Below, piece by piece: positions 45,701 through 55,734 of a stretch of 64,000 nucleotides of DNA. The first letter of the stretch is position 1; the number at the start of each line of letters is the position of its first letter. The notes beneath the pieces are model-generated. The model worked only from the letters and a program-made list of their open reading frames with translations, had not been told where the DNA came from and made no database searches. The translations under genes were made by a program, and so were the position numbers. The DNA is from Archivesica marissinica. Its lineage: Eukaryota > Mollusca > Bivalvia > Venerida > Vesicomyidae. The stretch covers positions 51,756,101-51,820,100 of the forward strand of contig CM026397.1 in the NCBI GenBank assembly GCA_014843695.1, given 5' to 3'.

Positions 45701-45924
45701 TAGAAAATTAGAGTTGTCGATCATTCTATGTACATCCATTTCCATGTCAGCGTATGTTCACTGGGGTCAAAAACTAGATAGTTTGGGAAGTTTATTGTGA
45801 CCATGGTAACATTTAGTCTAAGATATGCCATCCTCAGAAAATAGAAATAATAGAGCATAGTGAAAATGTAAGTTGAAAATCCAATAAAAACAAATACACT
45901 GTACAAACCCTATTTTAGCTCACA
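45701..45924. other. Spacer
   Basis: Single-copy spacer. Its right end holds GCTCACATGAGC (45919-45930), a palindrome at the edge of the 20-bp array. Confidence 0.4.
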
Positions 45925-46786
45925 TGAGCAAAGCTTGTGTAACCTGAACAAAGCTTGTGTGACCTGAGCAAAGCTTGTGTGACCTGAGCAAAGCTTGTGT
46001 GACCTGAGCAAAGCTTGTGTGACCTGAGCAAAGCTTGTGTAACCTGAACAAAGCTTGTGTGACCTGAGCAAAGCTTGTGTGACCTGAGCAAAGCTTGTGT
46101 GACCTGAGCAAAGCTTGTGTGACCTGAGCAAAGCTTGTCTGACCTGAGCAAAGCTTGTGTGACCTGAGCAAAGCTTGTGTAACCTGAACAAAGCTTGTGT
46201 GACCTGAACAAAGCTTGTGCGACGTGAGCAAAGCTTGTGCGACATGAGCAAAGCTTGTGTGACCTGAGCAAAGCTTGTGTGACCTGAACAAAGCTTGTGC
46301 GACATGAGCAAAGCTTGTGTGACCTGAACAAAGCTTGTGTGACCTGAGCAAAGCTTGTGTGACCTGAGCAAAGATTGTGCGACCTGAACAAAGCTTGTGC
46401 GACATGAGCAAAGCTTGTGCGACATGAGCAAAGCTTGTGTGACCTGAACAAAGCTTGTGTGACCTGAACAAAGCTTGTGCAAAGCTTGTGTGACCTGAGC
46501 AAAGCTTGTGCGACCTGAGCATAGCTTGTGCGACCTGAGCAAAGCTTGTGTGACCTGAGCAAAGCTTGTGCGACCTGAACAAAGCTTGTGCGACCTGAGC
46601 AAAGCTTGTGCGACCTGAGCATAGCTTGTGCGACCTGAGCAAAGCTTGTGCGACCTGAACAAAGCTTGTGCGACCTGAGCAAAGCTTGTGTGACCTGAAC
46701 AAAGCTTGTGCGACCTGAGCAAAGCTTGTGCGACCTGAACAAAGCTTGTGTGACCTGAGCAAAGCTTGTGCGACCTGAGCAAAGCA
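45925..46786. repeat. Minisatellite, about 43 units of 20 bp
   Basis: Unit AGCAAAGCTTGTGTGACCTG with TGTGTG/TGTGCG and CTGAG/CTGAA variants. Flanks are TTTAGCTCACATGAGC on the left and AAAGCTCAGGTGAGAT on the right, inverted versions of one another, so the array fills the centre of a palindromic element end. Confidence 0.95.
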
Positions 46787-47560
46787 AAGCTCAGGTGAGA
46801 TATTGTTACTGCAATCATGCGCAATGTGTCGTCCATCGTCGTCCGTGACCATCTTCTCAGTAAAGTCTATACCCACCATTTATTGTCATGATACTTGGGT
46901 TTGTGGGGGATTACATAATTGTTAAATCACGTCATTACGTTATCCAAGATGGCCACTGTATAAAAATAGCACAAATTATTAAAAAATCTTCCTCTCACAA
47001 ACCGCCCAGGATCAAAAATAGGCGTGGCCCTGGAGGTCAAGTAGGGGTCAAATATTACATTTCACCGAATATAGGCAATTATCATCGCAATCGAATGATT
47101 ACATCATCCAAGATGGCCGTCGAAGGTAAAAAATTCAACCTTTTATGAGAGATTTCAAACGTCTTCTTTTCATGAACTGATCAGCCAATGTTCAAGAAAC
47201 TCTACTTTTATGATCCTCGGGTGATCCCGTTCCAAAGTTGTTAAAATATAGTTCCCCTGGTCTCTAAGATGGCCGGGCCATCTAAAAATAGCAAAAATTC
47301 TTAATAAATCATCTTCTCAGAACCCGCCACCCAGATTTTGACAAATGTTGATGCGAATGATCGATGTACAATGCTCTTTCATAATTGCTCAAATGGTGAA
47401 CCCGGGACCAAAGATGGCGCATGGTCCGTGAGGTCAAATTTGTGGTCAAATGTTATTTTTGAGCGAATATGGCCATCAAATCGAAGGTATCGACAAGGCG
47501 ATCACTCTGATGCAATTGTTATCAAAATCAGATGAATATTTCATAGAGATGCGATCATCG
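46787..47560. mobile_element. Dispersed-repeat body with a duplicated module
   Basis: GCTCAGGTGAGAT, GTCGTCCATCGTCGTCCGTG and repeated AAGATGGCC sentences recall a repeat common in bivalve genomes (from memory). Two modules of about 300 bp are imperfect copies: CAAGATGGCCACTGTATAAA then AATCTTCCTCTCACAAACCG (about 46947-47005), and TAAGATGGCCGGGCCATCTA then ATCATCTTCTCAGAACCCGC (about 47267-47328). Confidence 0.6.
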
Positions 47561-47726
47561 ATTTTTGTTGTCAATGTGACATTTCATCTTTATATATAGC
47601 AATTGTAGATGGCCCCCGACCCCTCCAGCGCCATGTACCTTCCCTGTTCAATTTATTCGGTGACCTACGCTTTCAAAAAGGCTAGCTACACCCCTGTGTG
47701 ATTTAAGCTTTCACCATGTACATAAT

Positions 47727-47966
47727 GTGGAAGTCATGATAGCGCAGTGGATGCGCGTCTTCACTGCGTTTGTTTCAGGTGTGAAAGGTCCGAAGTTTGA
47801 ACCCCACTGGAGCCATAACAATTGTGCCCTTAGGCAAGGCATTTAAATTCCATGTTGCCTCTTCTCTCTCCCTCGTGGCGATTGATTCCATCAGGAATGA
47901 TGTCTCGAGAGTGATTAAATATAAGATAAGAAAATAAAATCGAGCTAAAATAAATGTATACAATGT
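47727..47966 (+). mobile_element. SINE family 4, most complete copy
   Basis: Head GATAGCGCAGTGGATGCGCG (A-box-like) and GAAGTTTGAACCCCAC (B-box-like), then CCCTTAGGCAAGGCATTTAA, CTCCCTCGTGGCGATTGATT and a GAGCTAAAATAAATGTATAC tail. Near-exact 12-bp duplication ATGTACATAATG (47715-47726) and ATGTACATGATG (47967-47978). Confidence 0.88.
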
Positions 47967-48199
47967 ATGTACATGATGCTATCGAGATGCTCTGATGAAG
48001 TATTGAATGCCCCTTATAATTAATACTGATTTTCACGATAGCAAAAAGCAACCCGATGATATGTAGTCTCATTAGTGTATTTTATTGATTGGTCCTTTCT
48101 GAGGAATAGTCATTTTAACGAATATTTGTATAACACACCATTAAGTGATGTCTCTCTAGAAATGAGCGACTCTTACACAACACTGGGGTGATAGGGGGC

Positions 48200-48321
48200 A
48201 TCACAGTGTGTCAAGAAGTGTATCACAGTGTGTCAAGAAGTGTATCACAGTGTGTCAAGAAGTGTATCACAGTGTGTCAAGAAGTGTATCACAGTGTGTC
48301 AAGAAGTGTATCACAGTGTGT
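48200..48321. repeat. Tandem repeat, about 5.5 units of 22 bp
   Basis: The unit is CACAGTGTGTCAAGAAGTGT plus AT, perfectly conserved, so very recent. Confidence 0.95.
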
Positions 48322-48322
48322 A

Positions 48323-49029
48323 GCCAGTTCAGTGATTGGGTTTATCCCTACATACGAGGCTCTCGCTACACCGGTGACTCCCTCAGAAATAATCACAGTA
48401 TTGCATCATGCATTCGACCACTAGAACCAGTTGTCTGTCGTTGTCAATGAATAACTGTATTCCTTTCTGGGCTATATGTTTCCATACCCACCATGATAGA
48501 GTAATTATCTTTACTGTGAAAAGTTGATTAACGTGAAAAAGAGAAAAATAGATTCGACACAACTGTAACTCGTTTTTGATGCCATCCCCCTCCCACCACC
48601 CTCATTTTAATGAAATATATTGTTTTCATTTTATTTGCGACTAATATTTTCAAAAATAAAATCAATCAAATGCAACTTCGTGGAGATCTGGCTTTGGGGG
48701 GAATTTTCGATGAAAATCTAGCAATTACTGATAATGGTACATAAAGACCCCAGGATGACAGACATCTTCAACTTGTTGAGTACTTTGATAATTTTGTTGT
48801 TGTTTAATTACTATGCTGACATTCAAATCGGATTTACACAAGAACCATTAAAACCTCATAAAAGCCACACCAGCTTGTGTTCAGAAGCAAAATTGAATCA
48901 AATAATGACTTATTAATGAGACTCTCCTATATGATACATGCAAGAGAAACGAATATCAACACACACGTTATCCAATTCATGAAATTATTTTATTTTCTCT
49001 TATTTCCATGTTAATTGACGCTGTACGAA
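48323..49029. other. Stretch without recognised features
   Basis: Nothing recognised. Confidence 0.4.
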
Positions 49030-50031
49030 CAGGGGTTGTGGGGGTATTGTTTTTGGCTATGTCCGAGCTTGGGTCTAGCTAGGAGGATGTGATGGGAGAG
49101 AAGTCGGTCAATGCATGTGGTCAAGGGGTTGTGGGGGTATTGTTTTTGGCTATGTCCGAGCTTGGGTCTAGCTAGGAGGATGTGATGGGAGAGAAGTCGG
49201 TTAATGCATGTGGTCAAGGGGTTGGGGGGGTATTGTTTTTGGCTATGTCCGAGCTTGGGTCTAGCTAGGAGGATGTGATGGGAGAGCAGTCGGTCAATAC
49301 ATGTGGTCAAGGGGTTGGGGGGGTATTGTTTTTGGCTATGTCCGAGCTTGGGTCTAGCTAGGAGGATGTGATGGGAGAGCAGTCGGTCAATACATGTGGT
49401 CAAGGGGTTGGGGGGGTATTGTTTTTGGCTATGTCCGAGCTTGGGTCTAGCTAGGAGGATGTGATGGGAGAGAAGTCGGTCAATGCATGTGGTCAAGGGG
49501 TTGGGGGGGTATTGTTTTTGGCTATGTCCGAGCTTGGGTCTAGCTAGGAGGATGTGATGGGAGAGAAGTCGGTCAATGCATGTGGTCAAGGGGTGGGGGG
49601 GTATTGTTTTGGCTATGTCCGAGCTTGGGTCTAGCTAGGAGGATGTGATGAGAGAGAAGTCGGTCAATGCATGTGGTCAAGGGGTTGGGGGGTATTGTTT
49701 TGGCTATATCCGAGCTTGGGTCTAGCTAGGAGGATGTGATGGGAGAGCAGTCGGTCAATGCATGTGGTCAAGGGGTTGGGGGGTATTGTTTTTGGCTATT
49801 TTCGAGCTTGGGTCTAGCTAGGAGGATGTGACGGGAGAGCAGTCGGTCAATGCATGTGGTCAAGGGGTTGGGGGGTATTGGTTTTGGCTATGTCCGAGCT
49901 TGGGTCTAGCTAGGAGGATGTGACGGGAGAGAAGTCGGTCAATGCACGTGGTCAAGGGATTGGGGGGTATTGATTTTGGCTATGTCCGAGCTTGGGTCTA
50001 GCTAGGAGGATGTGATGGGAAAGAAGTCGGT
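49030..50031. repeat. Minisatellite, about 11 units of 93 bp
   Basis: Units contain TATTGTTTTTGGCTATGTCC, GAGCTTGGGTCTAGCTAGGA and AGTCGGTCAATGCATGTGGT. A G-run of 4 to 7 bases varies in length between units. The 31-codon minus-strand frame is broken wherever the G-run changes length, arguing against coding. Confidence 0.96.
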
Positions 50032-50095
50032 CGGATGAATTTTCATTATCTCATCTCTTGCAAAAAAATCAATCCATTTTATCACGTTTATCATG

Positions 50096-50200
50096 TACAG
50101 TCAAACTTTATTGCTTCGAACTCGACGGGTGCCTGAATGGTTCAGATCATGGGTGGTTCGAGTCAAGGATAGTCGGTCTGGAGTGACCTATGACATTTAG
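50096..50200. mobile_element. Possible left end of a TA-flanked element
   Basis: TACAGTCAAACTTTATTGCT matches the ends at 6186 and 35722; TTCGAACTCGAC and GGTTCGAGTCAAGG form an internal inverted pair. No right end identified. Confidence 0.4.
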
Positions 50201-50210
50201 AAATTATGTG

Positions 50211-50214
<4 letters not shown>

Positions 50215-50242
<28 letters not shown>
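50215..50242. repeat. (TA)n microsatellite, 28 bp
   Basis: Uninterrupted TA dinucleotides. Confidence 0.9.
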
Positions 50243-50356
50243 CTTAATTTCTATAATATATGTATGTAGTAGCTTAAATATGTATGCTTGTTATATTCTT
50301 CTCTCATGGTTTGATACGAATACGTGTTTATACAACTGTGTTTCATAATCATGTTT

Positions 50357-50416
50357 GTTAACACTACAGACCTAAATAGGCTTACAAAAAATGTAGATCC
50401 AGATGAGCCGACCGCG
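50357..50416 (+). mobile_element. MITE family A fragment
   Basis: TTAACACTACAGACCTAAAT, GGCTTACAAAAAATGTAGAT and CCAGATGAGCCG match the left third of family A, with the CCCTTTC of the terminus lost. It breaks off in the central hairpin. Confidence 0.75.
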
Positions 50417-50756
50417 ACGTGAATGCTGCCTTGAGGTCAGCCGTGGTTGAAGAGGTGACAAAACCAGTCATTTATATTGAAATGCTGTATCTAGGCATCT
50501 GTAGCTAAATAAATGTGTAACATGTTTGTTTTATACATAATTTCGTAATACCAATTTAAAATTTGGATAAAAAAGCCGGCATGAGCGAAAATCATTAACA
50601 TTTGTAACACACAACATGCGTGTACCGATGAAAAAAGATGTCAATCAAATCCCAGACAGTATCAGAGAAAGGTGAGAACACTTTTGTCCACATTTTCTGT
50701 GACACGCCCGAGCACTCTGCCGATTGTGTTCAATCTAATGATGTTAATTGAAGTAG

Positions 50757-50910
50757 TAATTGATTTCAGTGATCTGGTTAGAGAGTTCCATGATTTCAGT
50801 GATCTGGTTCGAGAGTTCCATGATTTCAGTGATCTGGTTCGAGAGTTCCATGATTTCAGTGATCTGGTTCGAGAGTTCCATGATTTCAGTGATCTGGTTC
50901 GAGAATTCCA
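50757..50910. repeat. Tandem repeat, 5 units of 30 bp
   Basis: Units of TGATTTCAGTGATCTGGTTC and GAGAGTTCCA. Nearly perfect. Ten codons per unit, giving spurious frames on both strands. Confidence 0.95.
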
Positions 50911-51011
50911 GTCATCCGTGTTCAATTAACGAAGGTAGAACAATATGCATTATATAGGGATTATTGCCGGGACCAAGACGACGTGTTCGAGCAAAAGTTC
51001 AGCTGTATATT

Positions 51012-51805
51012 CAGGGGTGGCGAAATCAGAGAATTTTCTACTTGTCCACGGACAAGTAGATTTGAAAATTTACTTGTCCGTAGTGAAAACCCACTTGCCC
51101 GTATATCCGAAAGATCCATAGGGCCCATATTTTCTCAGTTAATTTGTAACTTTTTATTCTTCTGCAAAACAACAAAAGACTGGAAACCAAACTTTATTTT
51201 TTTAAAAATAATATAAACCAACCTTATTTAAAAATCGATACACAGTCCCGCTAAGTTACATGATTGTTAACCTGTCGTCTTCAATAATAAGGCTGTGTCA
51301 CGTATCCATTCCCGTATATCGATTTAGCGACTGCGTAGTATAATTGTAACTGACGCATGCGCTATAGCACTTTAAATTACCCATACCCGGGATTATGGGG
51401 TCACATCGCCTACTTTGCTCACTATTCAGTACCAAAGAAGCCATTTTCGACAGTAGTTTTTCTTATTGACAGCTGGCTTGTTTTGAGCAGAAAATAAATT
51501 ACATACACACAGCATTTTACACCGTTTTATGTGACGGGCGATAACCCTTGACATTTCCGGTTCTTATTCAGGTTATTGTCGGCTGGGAATTGATGTCCGC
51601 GGCTTGTGTTCATTGCGGAAAAATAAACAAGAAAATTTGCCGATGCTTTCTCATTAAAATACGATTTAAATGCCATGGGAACGTGAAGTAAATGCACTCG
51701 CCGGTATTTTACTTGTCCATGGACAAGTTACATTCGAAAATCTACTTGCCCGGCGTAACAAATGACCGGGTCGGGCAACTCGGGCTGTTGATTTCGCCAC
51801 CCCTG
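51012..51805. mobile_element. hAT-like MITE, 794 bp
   Basis: Perfect 17-bp inverted ends CAGGGGTGGCGAAATCA (51012-51028 and complement at 51789-51805). Just inside both ends is the palindrome ACTTGTCCACGGACAAGT or ACTTGTCCATGGACAAGT, followed by further CTTGTCCG/CTTGCCCG motifs. CAGGGGTGG ends are typical of hAT elements. The 8-bp duplication is not clear (TGTATATT on the left against a TA-rich microsatellite on the right). No transposase. Confidence 0.82.
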
Positions 51806-51925
51806 TATATATATACATACATACATATATACATATATACATATATACATACATACATATATACATATATACATACATACATATATACATATATACATAT
51901 ACACATATACATATATAATTATATA
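51806..51925. repeat. (ATAC/ATAT)n microsatellite starting at the hAT-like end
   Basis: TATATATATACATACATACA and mixtures of ATAC and ATAT begin with the base after the transposon terminus. Confidence 0.9.
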
Positions 51926-52034
51926 TATCCAAGTTATAATATGTGCATTCTGATGTTCACTAGCACCTTGTTTCATAGCATGCATACCATATTGATCAGT
52001 GTATTGTACGCTATTGAACATTTTAATACTTTCT

Positions 52035-52382
52035 TGCATTTTGGCACTTGCATTAGGGGGGAACAGAGTTCCAATGTTGCATATACATTTTGGCACTTGC
52101 ATTAGGGGGGAACAGAGTTCCAATGTTGCATATACATTTTGGCACTTGCATTAGGGGGGAACAGAGTTCCAATGTTGCATATACATTTTGGCACTTGCAT
52201 TAGGGGAGAACAGAGTTCCAATGTTGCATATACATTTTGGCACTTGCATTAGGGGAGAACAGAGTTCCAATGTTGCATATACATTTTGGCACTTGCATTA
52301 GGGGGGAACAGAGTTCCAATGTTGCATATACATTTTGGCACTTGCATTAGGGGGGAACAGAGTTCCAATGTTGCATATACGC
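52035..52382. repeat. Tandem repeat, 7 units of 49 bp
   Basis: Units contain CATTTTGGCACTTGCATTAG, GGGGGAACAGAGTTCCAATG and TTGCATATA. They differ only at one G/A in the G-run. The AGAGTTCCAAT and GGAACAGAGTTCC parts form a short palindrome in each unit. Confidence 0.95.
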
Positions 52383-52834
52383 ATAATTATGAAAATAGCA
52401 ATGTTCCAAGAAAAATTGGGAATATATCTGCCAAGATGTGCTCCATGAATTTTACATGCCAGTACAAAAAAAAAAACTCAGGGAACATCTGAAAATATAA
52501 TCTGCCACGGTCACATGAAATAAGCACTTGTTAAAAAGTTATGAATTAAGCCATCCATGCTCATTATGAGAAGAATTACATAGACACCGATCCGATTTTT
52601 AAAAATTGCATGCAAATCGTGCTATCTATGTGCAGAAATGTACGACTTGCACGAGCACAATGTGAAGGTAGTCGTGCAGTATCAATCAGTGAAATGTTAC
52701 TGCTTATCTAATGACAGATCGGATGTCATGGCATGAAATTGACTAGTTGTGGTATATAATTAATTTCTCAAACATTTGAAGCAAGCTTCTTAACACATGT
52801 TCAAACTTTCTCAACACTGAGCTCAGATTTATCT
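52383..52834. other. Stretch without recognised features
   Basis: Nothing recognised. Confidence 0.4.
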
Positions 52835-53164
52835 ACCGTCCATGCTCGCCTATAAGGCGATCTCGTCTATAAGATGACCCCCCACTTTGGTCCTGAAATC
52901 TGTGGGTTTTGGCATGCACTCGCATATAAGACAGGTTGATAAAATGGACACCAGACACAAGTATGAATTGCATGTTTGGCCAGTGCAAGTTGAAGACATT
53001 TTTATTTTCGAGTGCTTTCATTTCTAAAACATAATTATGGATAAATATCAATTCATTTAAATAAAATTTACAAATTTTTTATCGCACACTTATAAGGCGG
53101 GAAGCCACTTTGAGGCCATAATCTGGTGGTAAATAACTAGTCTTGTAGGCGAGATTGGATGGTA
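52835..53164. mobile_element. MITE family E, about 330 bp
   Basis: Left end TACCGTCCATGCTCGCCTAT and complement of right end TACCATCCAATCTCGCCTAC are inverted repeats, each followed by AAG. Repeated internal motifs TATAAGGCG, TATAAGATGACC and TATAAGAC. A partial relative lies at 44388-44455. Target duplication not resolved. Confidence 0.68.
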
Positions 53165-53221
53165 TGCTTTTTTTCAATCTTCTAAAGATGTGTACCTAAT
53201 TCAATGTGACCCGTTGTGAAC

Positions 53222-53405
53222 GATTTAACTTACTGGACTTGTATCACAGTGGTCGCAGGTTTGATCCCCCGCTATACCATACTAAAATGACTCGTATCAC
53301 AATCTTTCGGATGACACTTTAAACCGAGGTCTTGTGTCGGTGCTTTCACCGTGCATGTAAAAGAACCAGAGGAAACTCTGTAATGAATCTCTGTATCATT
53401 AAAAT
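53222..53405 (+). mobile_element. SINE family 2, diverged fragment
   Basis: ACTTACTGGACTTGTATCAC, CGCAGGTTTGATCCCCC, TTTAAACCGAGGTCTTGTGT, AAAGAACCAGAGGAAACTCT. The 3' part of the family is missing, and it is more diverged than the other copies. Confidence 0.75.
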
Positions 53406-54520
53406 GGGTCAAAGTGCCTCTCGTGATTGTCTTCCGGGCGTTTTGGAAAGTATGCACCCTGATGTTACTTGTGTCCTTATCTACTACTCTACAATAATTG
53501 TTGCGCATGTACTACCCAAAATAAATCTTAGTCCTATCGTGTTTGTAAAACATATATTATCTAAAGATCTAAAATGAAGTATAATTTAAGCTTCTCTTTT
53601 ATCTTAATTTTACAGACGACGTACAATTAAAGTGTGTATTTTTATGTACGATATTTTGATGAACGATCAAATCATGTGATGTAACTTTCTGCCATTTTAA
53701 TATTCTTCCTGAAATCCGCAATTATGAGATATAAATTATAAATTTTTTGGTAAAATTATTTGCCTTTTTTGCGAATTTGCCATACAGGGTGTTAGAAATT
53801 TATGATAGTTCCTTTTCGATATAATTCTATCAAAAACTCAAAATCACTCAAACGCTTATAAAAATTGCCAAATTAATCTACTTTCTAAAATTGCCAAATT
53901 AATCTACTTTCTGTTTTATGTCATCTTCTTCATGTAAGGCCAAAGCCATGCAAATATGACGACGACTCATTCAGTTATTGTTATCGGCACTGTACATTCA
54001 TTGGCGTTTGTTTTCACAAATGAAGCCATTGTCACTTGAAATGCTAGCTTTCCGTTGAAGTGTATTTGTTTTTCAAATGAATATTCTCATTGATGTACTC
54101 GAATATGTTAATTCCAATTTGCATTGTTTACACCTAGCAGTTTTCTTAATATTCTTAATATTCTCAGAGCGATGTGTGACTGAGTTGGCGGCATTTTTGT
54201 GGACAATATCATAAAAATAGTACATTTTAGTAATATTGAGCAGTTAATTAAAAATATTTAAGATACATGGATGTTGTTGCAAAGTGTCTGTAATATTCCA
54301 AAGGAATTTTCTGGTCTAAACAGTTTTGACATCATAATTAAACACTACCTACTTTAGCACCTACTGTAATCATCCGATTACATGGCAGAGTGTCAATTAA
54401 CAACCACACACATTATTTTTGGAATTTCCGTTCAACAGTGTCATTTATGGTTCTTTCCAATCAAACAGCATTTACTCCAGACTCCATTTTGTTGCTTGGA
54501 ATCAACATTTAACACATAAA
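53406..54520. other. Mostly unrecognised; one short direct repeat
   Basis: AAAATTGCCAAATTAATCTA occurs twice in tandem at about 53860-53912. Nothing else recognised. Confidence 0.45.
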
Positions 54521-54742
54521 ATGCTGAATAAATTGGCAGGAATGTGCAGGCAGCATAGTTCCAAATCTGCCATGGCGTAACGTCGCGTCTGATCAGGATC
54601 TATGTTGTTTGTAATTCAGTCAAGTGCTTTAACTCCACTATCCGAATAGCAAACAACATAAGAGCCTGATCAGAAAGCACATTATCTGGTTATATACTCT
54701 TTGCAAAAGCGACTTTAGTTGTGATTAGTGGGTAAGAGGTTA
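54521..54742. mobile_element. MITE family B copy without its extreme left end
   Basis: TGCTGAATAAATTGGCAGGA, CGTCTGATCAGGATCTATGT, CTCCACTATCCGAATAGCAA and GAGCCTGATCAGAAAGCACA in family-B order, ending near GGTAAGAGGTTAGC. Termini are degraded. Confidence 0.72.
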
Positions 54743-55213
54743 GCATGAACAAAAAGGTCATTGTCAGTTTATTTGGTCACTTGTAGGCCATGGCAATGTT
54801 TGAGCATTTTTGCATTAAACTTCTGTCACAAAAGACGGTATCAACGAGTTCCCAGAAAACCAATCAAAAGGCTTTCGTAGATAGTTGCAATTATTATAAC
54901 ATCTGCAGCTGCTGCAATGGCATGTCGTTCACTGTCGTAATGAAAGAAGATCGTAAAACAGGTTGTCTAGACTTTGTTAATTAAATCTCGCTTCATCTGC
55001 TGAATACCGGCATGTGATTGTTAATATTGATCATGGTTAATTGGCAAACATATGAATTGTTTCTATGGGACGTGATTACTATAATTATATATGATGAATT
55101 CGCTCCAGTAAAATTTAAATTTGGACTAAACCGTCATTGTCATCCTTGTTGACCCACTGCATGTCTTGGAAACCTTGTGGAAGAGTGGGTACAGGAATGT
55201 GTGTCCTTGTTCT
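54743..55213. other. Stretch without recognised features
   Basis: Nothing recognised apart from the duplication next to the SINE at 55214. Confidence 0.4.
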
Positions 55214-55468
55214 TCTAGTTTGAACAATATTTATATTACAACGATTGTGAAACAAATTTCCACAACTTGTATTAATCACTCTCTTTGGCGTAGCGGTTGA
55301 AAACGTAAATGTGGTCATTAATGTGGGAGGAAACCAGAGTACCGGGAGAAAACCCACTGGTCTGATATGGCGTCCACCGTACCATCTCGCATACTTCCCT
55401 GTCCGAGGATCGAACCCGGGTTGCCATGGTGAGAAGCGAGCGCGCTAACCACTGCACTAATTGGACAG
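55214..55468 (-). mobile_element. SINE family 3, full length
   Basis: Minus strand: head TTAGTGCAGTGGTTAGCGCG (A-box-like) and CCGGGTTCGATCCTCGG (B-box-like), then GATGGTACGGTGGACGCCAT, GGTTTTCTCCCGGTACTCTG, GAGAGTGATTAATACAAGTT and the tail. Duplication CCTTGTTCT at 55205-55213 and 55469-55477. Reference copy for the family. Confidence 0.9.
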
Positions 55469-55485
55469 CCTTGTTCTAATGTGAA

Positions 55486-55627
55486 TGTCGTGGTGGTGCA
55501 GTGGTACCCTTAGGCAAGGCTCTCCCTCGTGGCGATGGATTCCATCAGGAATGAGGTATCAAGAGCGATTAATCTAACATTGTAAAATCTTGTTTCGTGA
55601 TCAAGCTAAAATAAATTGTATAAACTA
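55486..55627 (+). mobile_element. SINE family 4 with an internal deletion
   Basis: GTCGTGGTGGTGCAGTGG (A-box region) joins directly to TACCCTTAGGCAAGGC, then TCTCCCTCGTGGCGATGGAT and the 3' tail. The B box and the block after the head are deleted. It lies tail-opposed beside the family-3 SINE. Confidence 0.8.
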
Positions 55628-55734
55628 ACTAGGTCATATATCGCAAATCTCAAAAAGGCTAATTAATATCAAGGGAAGTAAACGCCTATATCAAGGCCCC
55701 TAAACTTTTGAGGTTAATCTGCTATTGAATCCTT

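Noticed and set aside
49011..49589. 192-codon minus-strand frame with a 31-residue repeat
   Set aside because: The frame breaks where the G-run changes length in later units, so reading frame is not maintained across the array.
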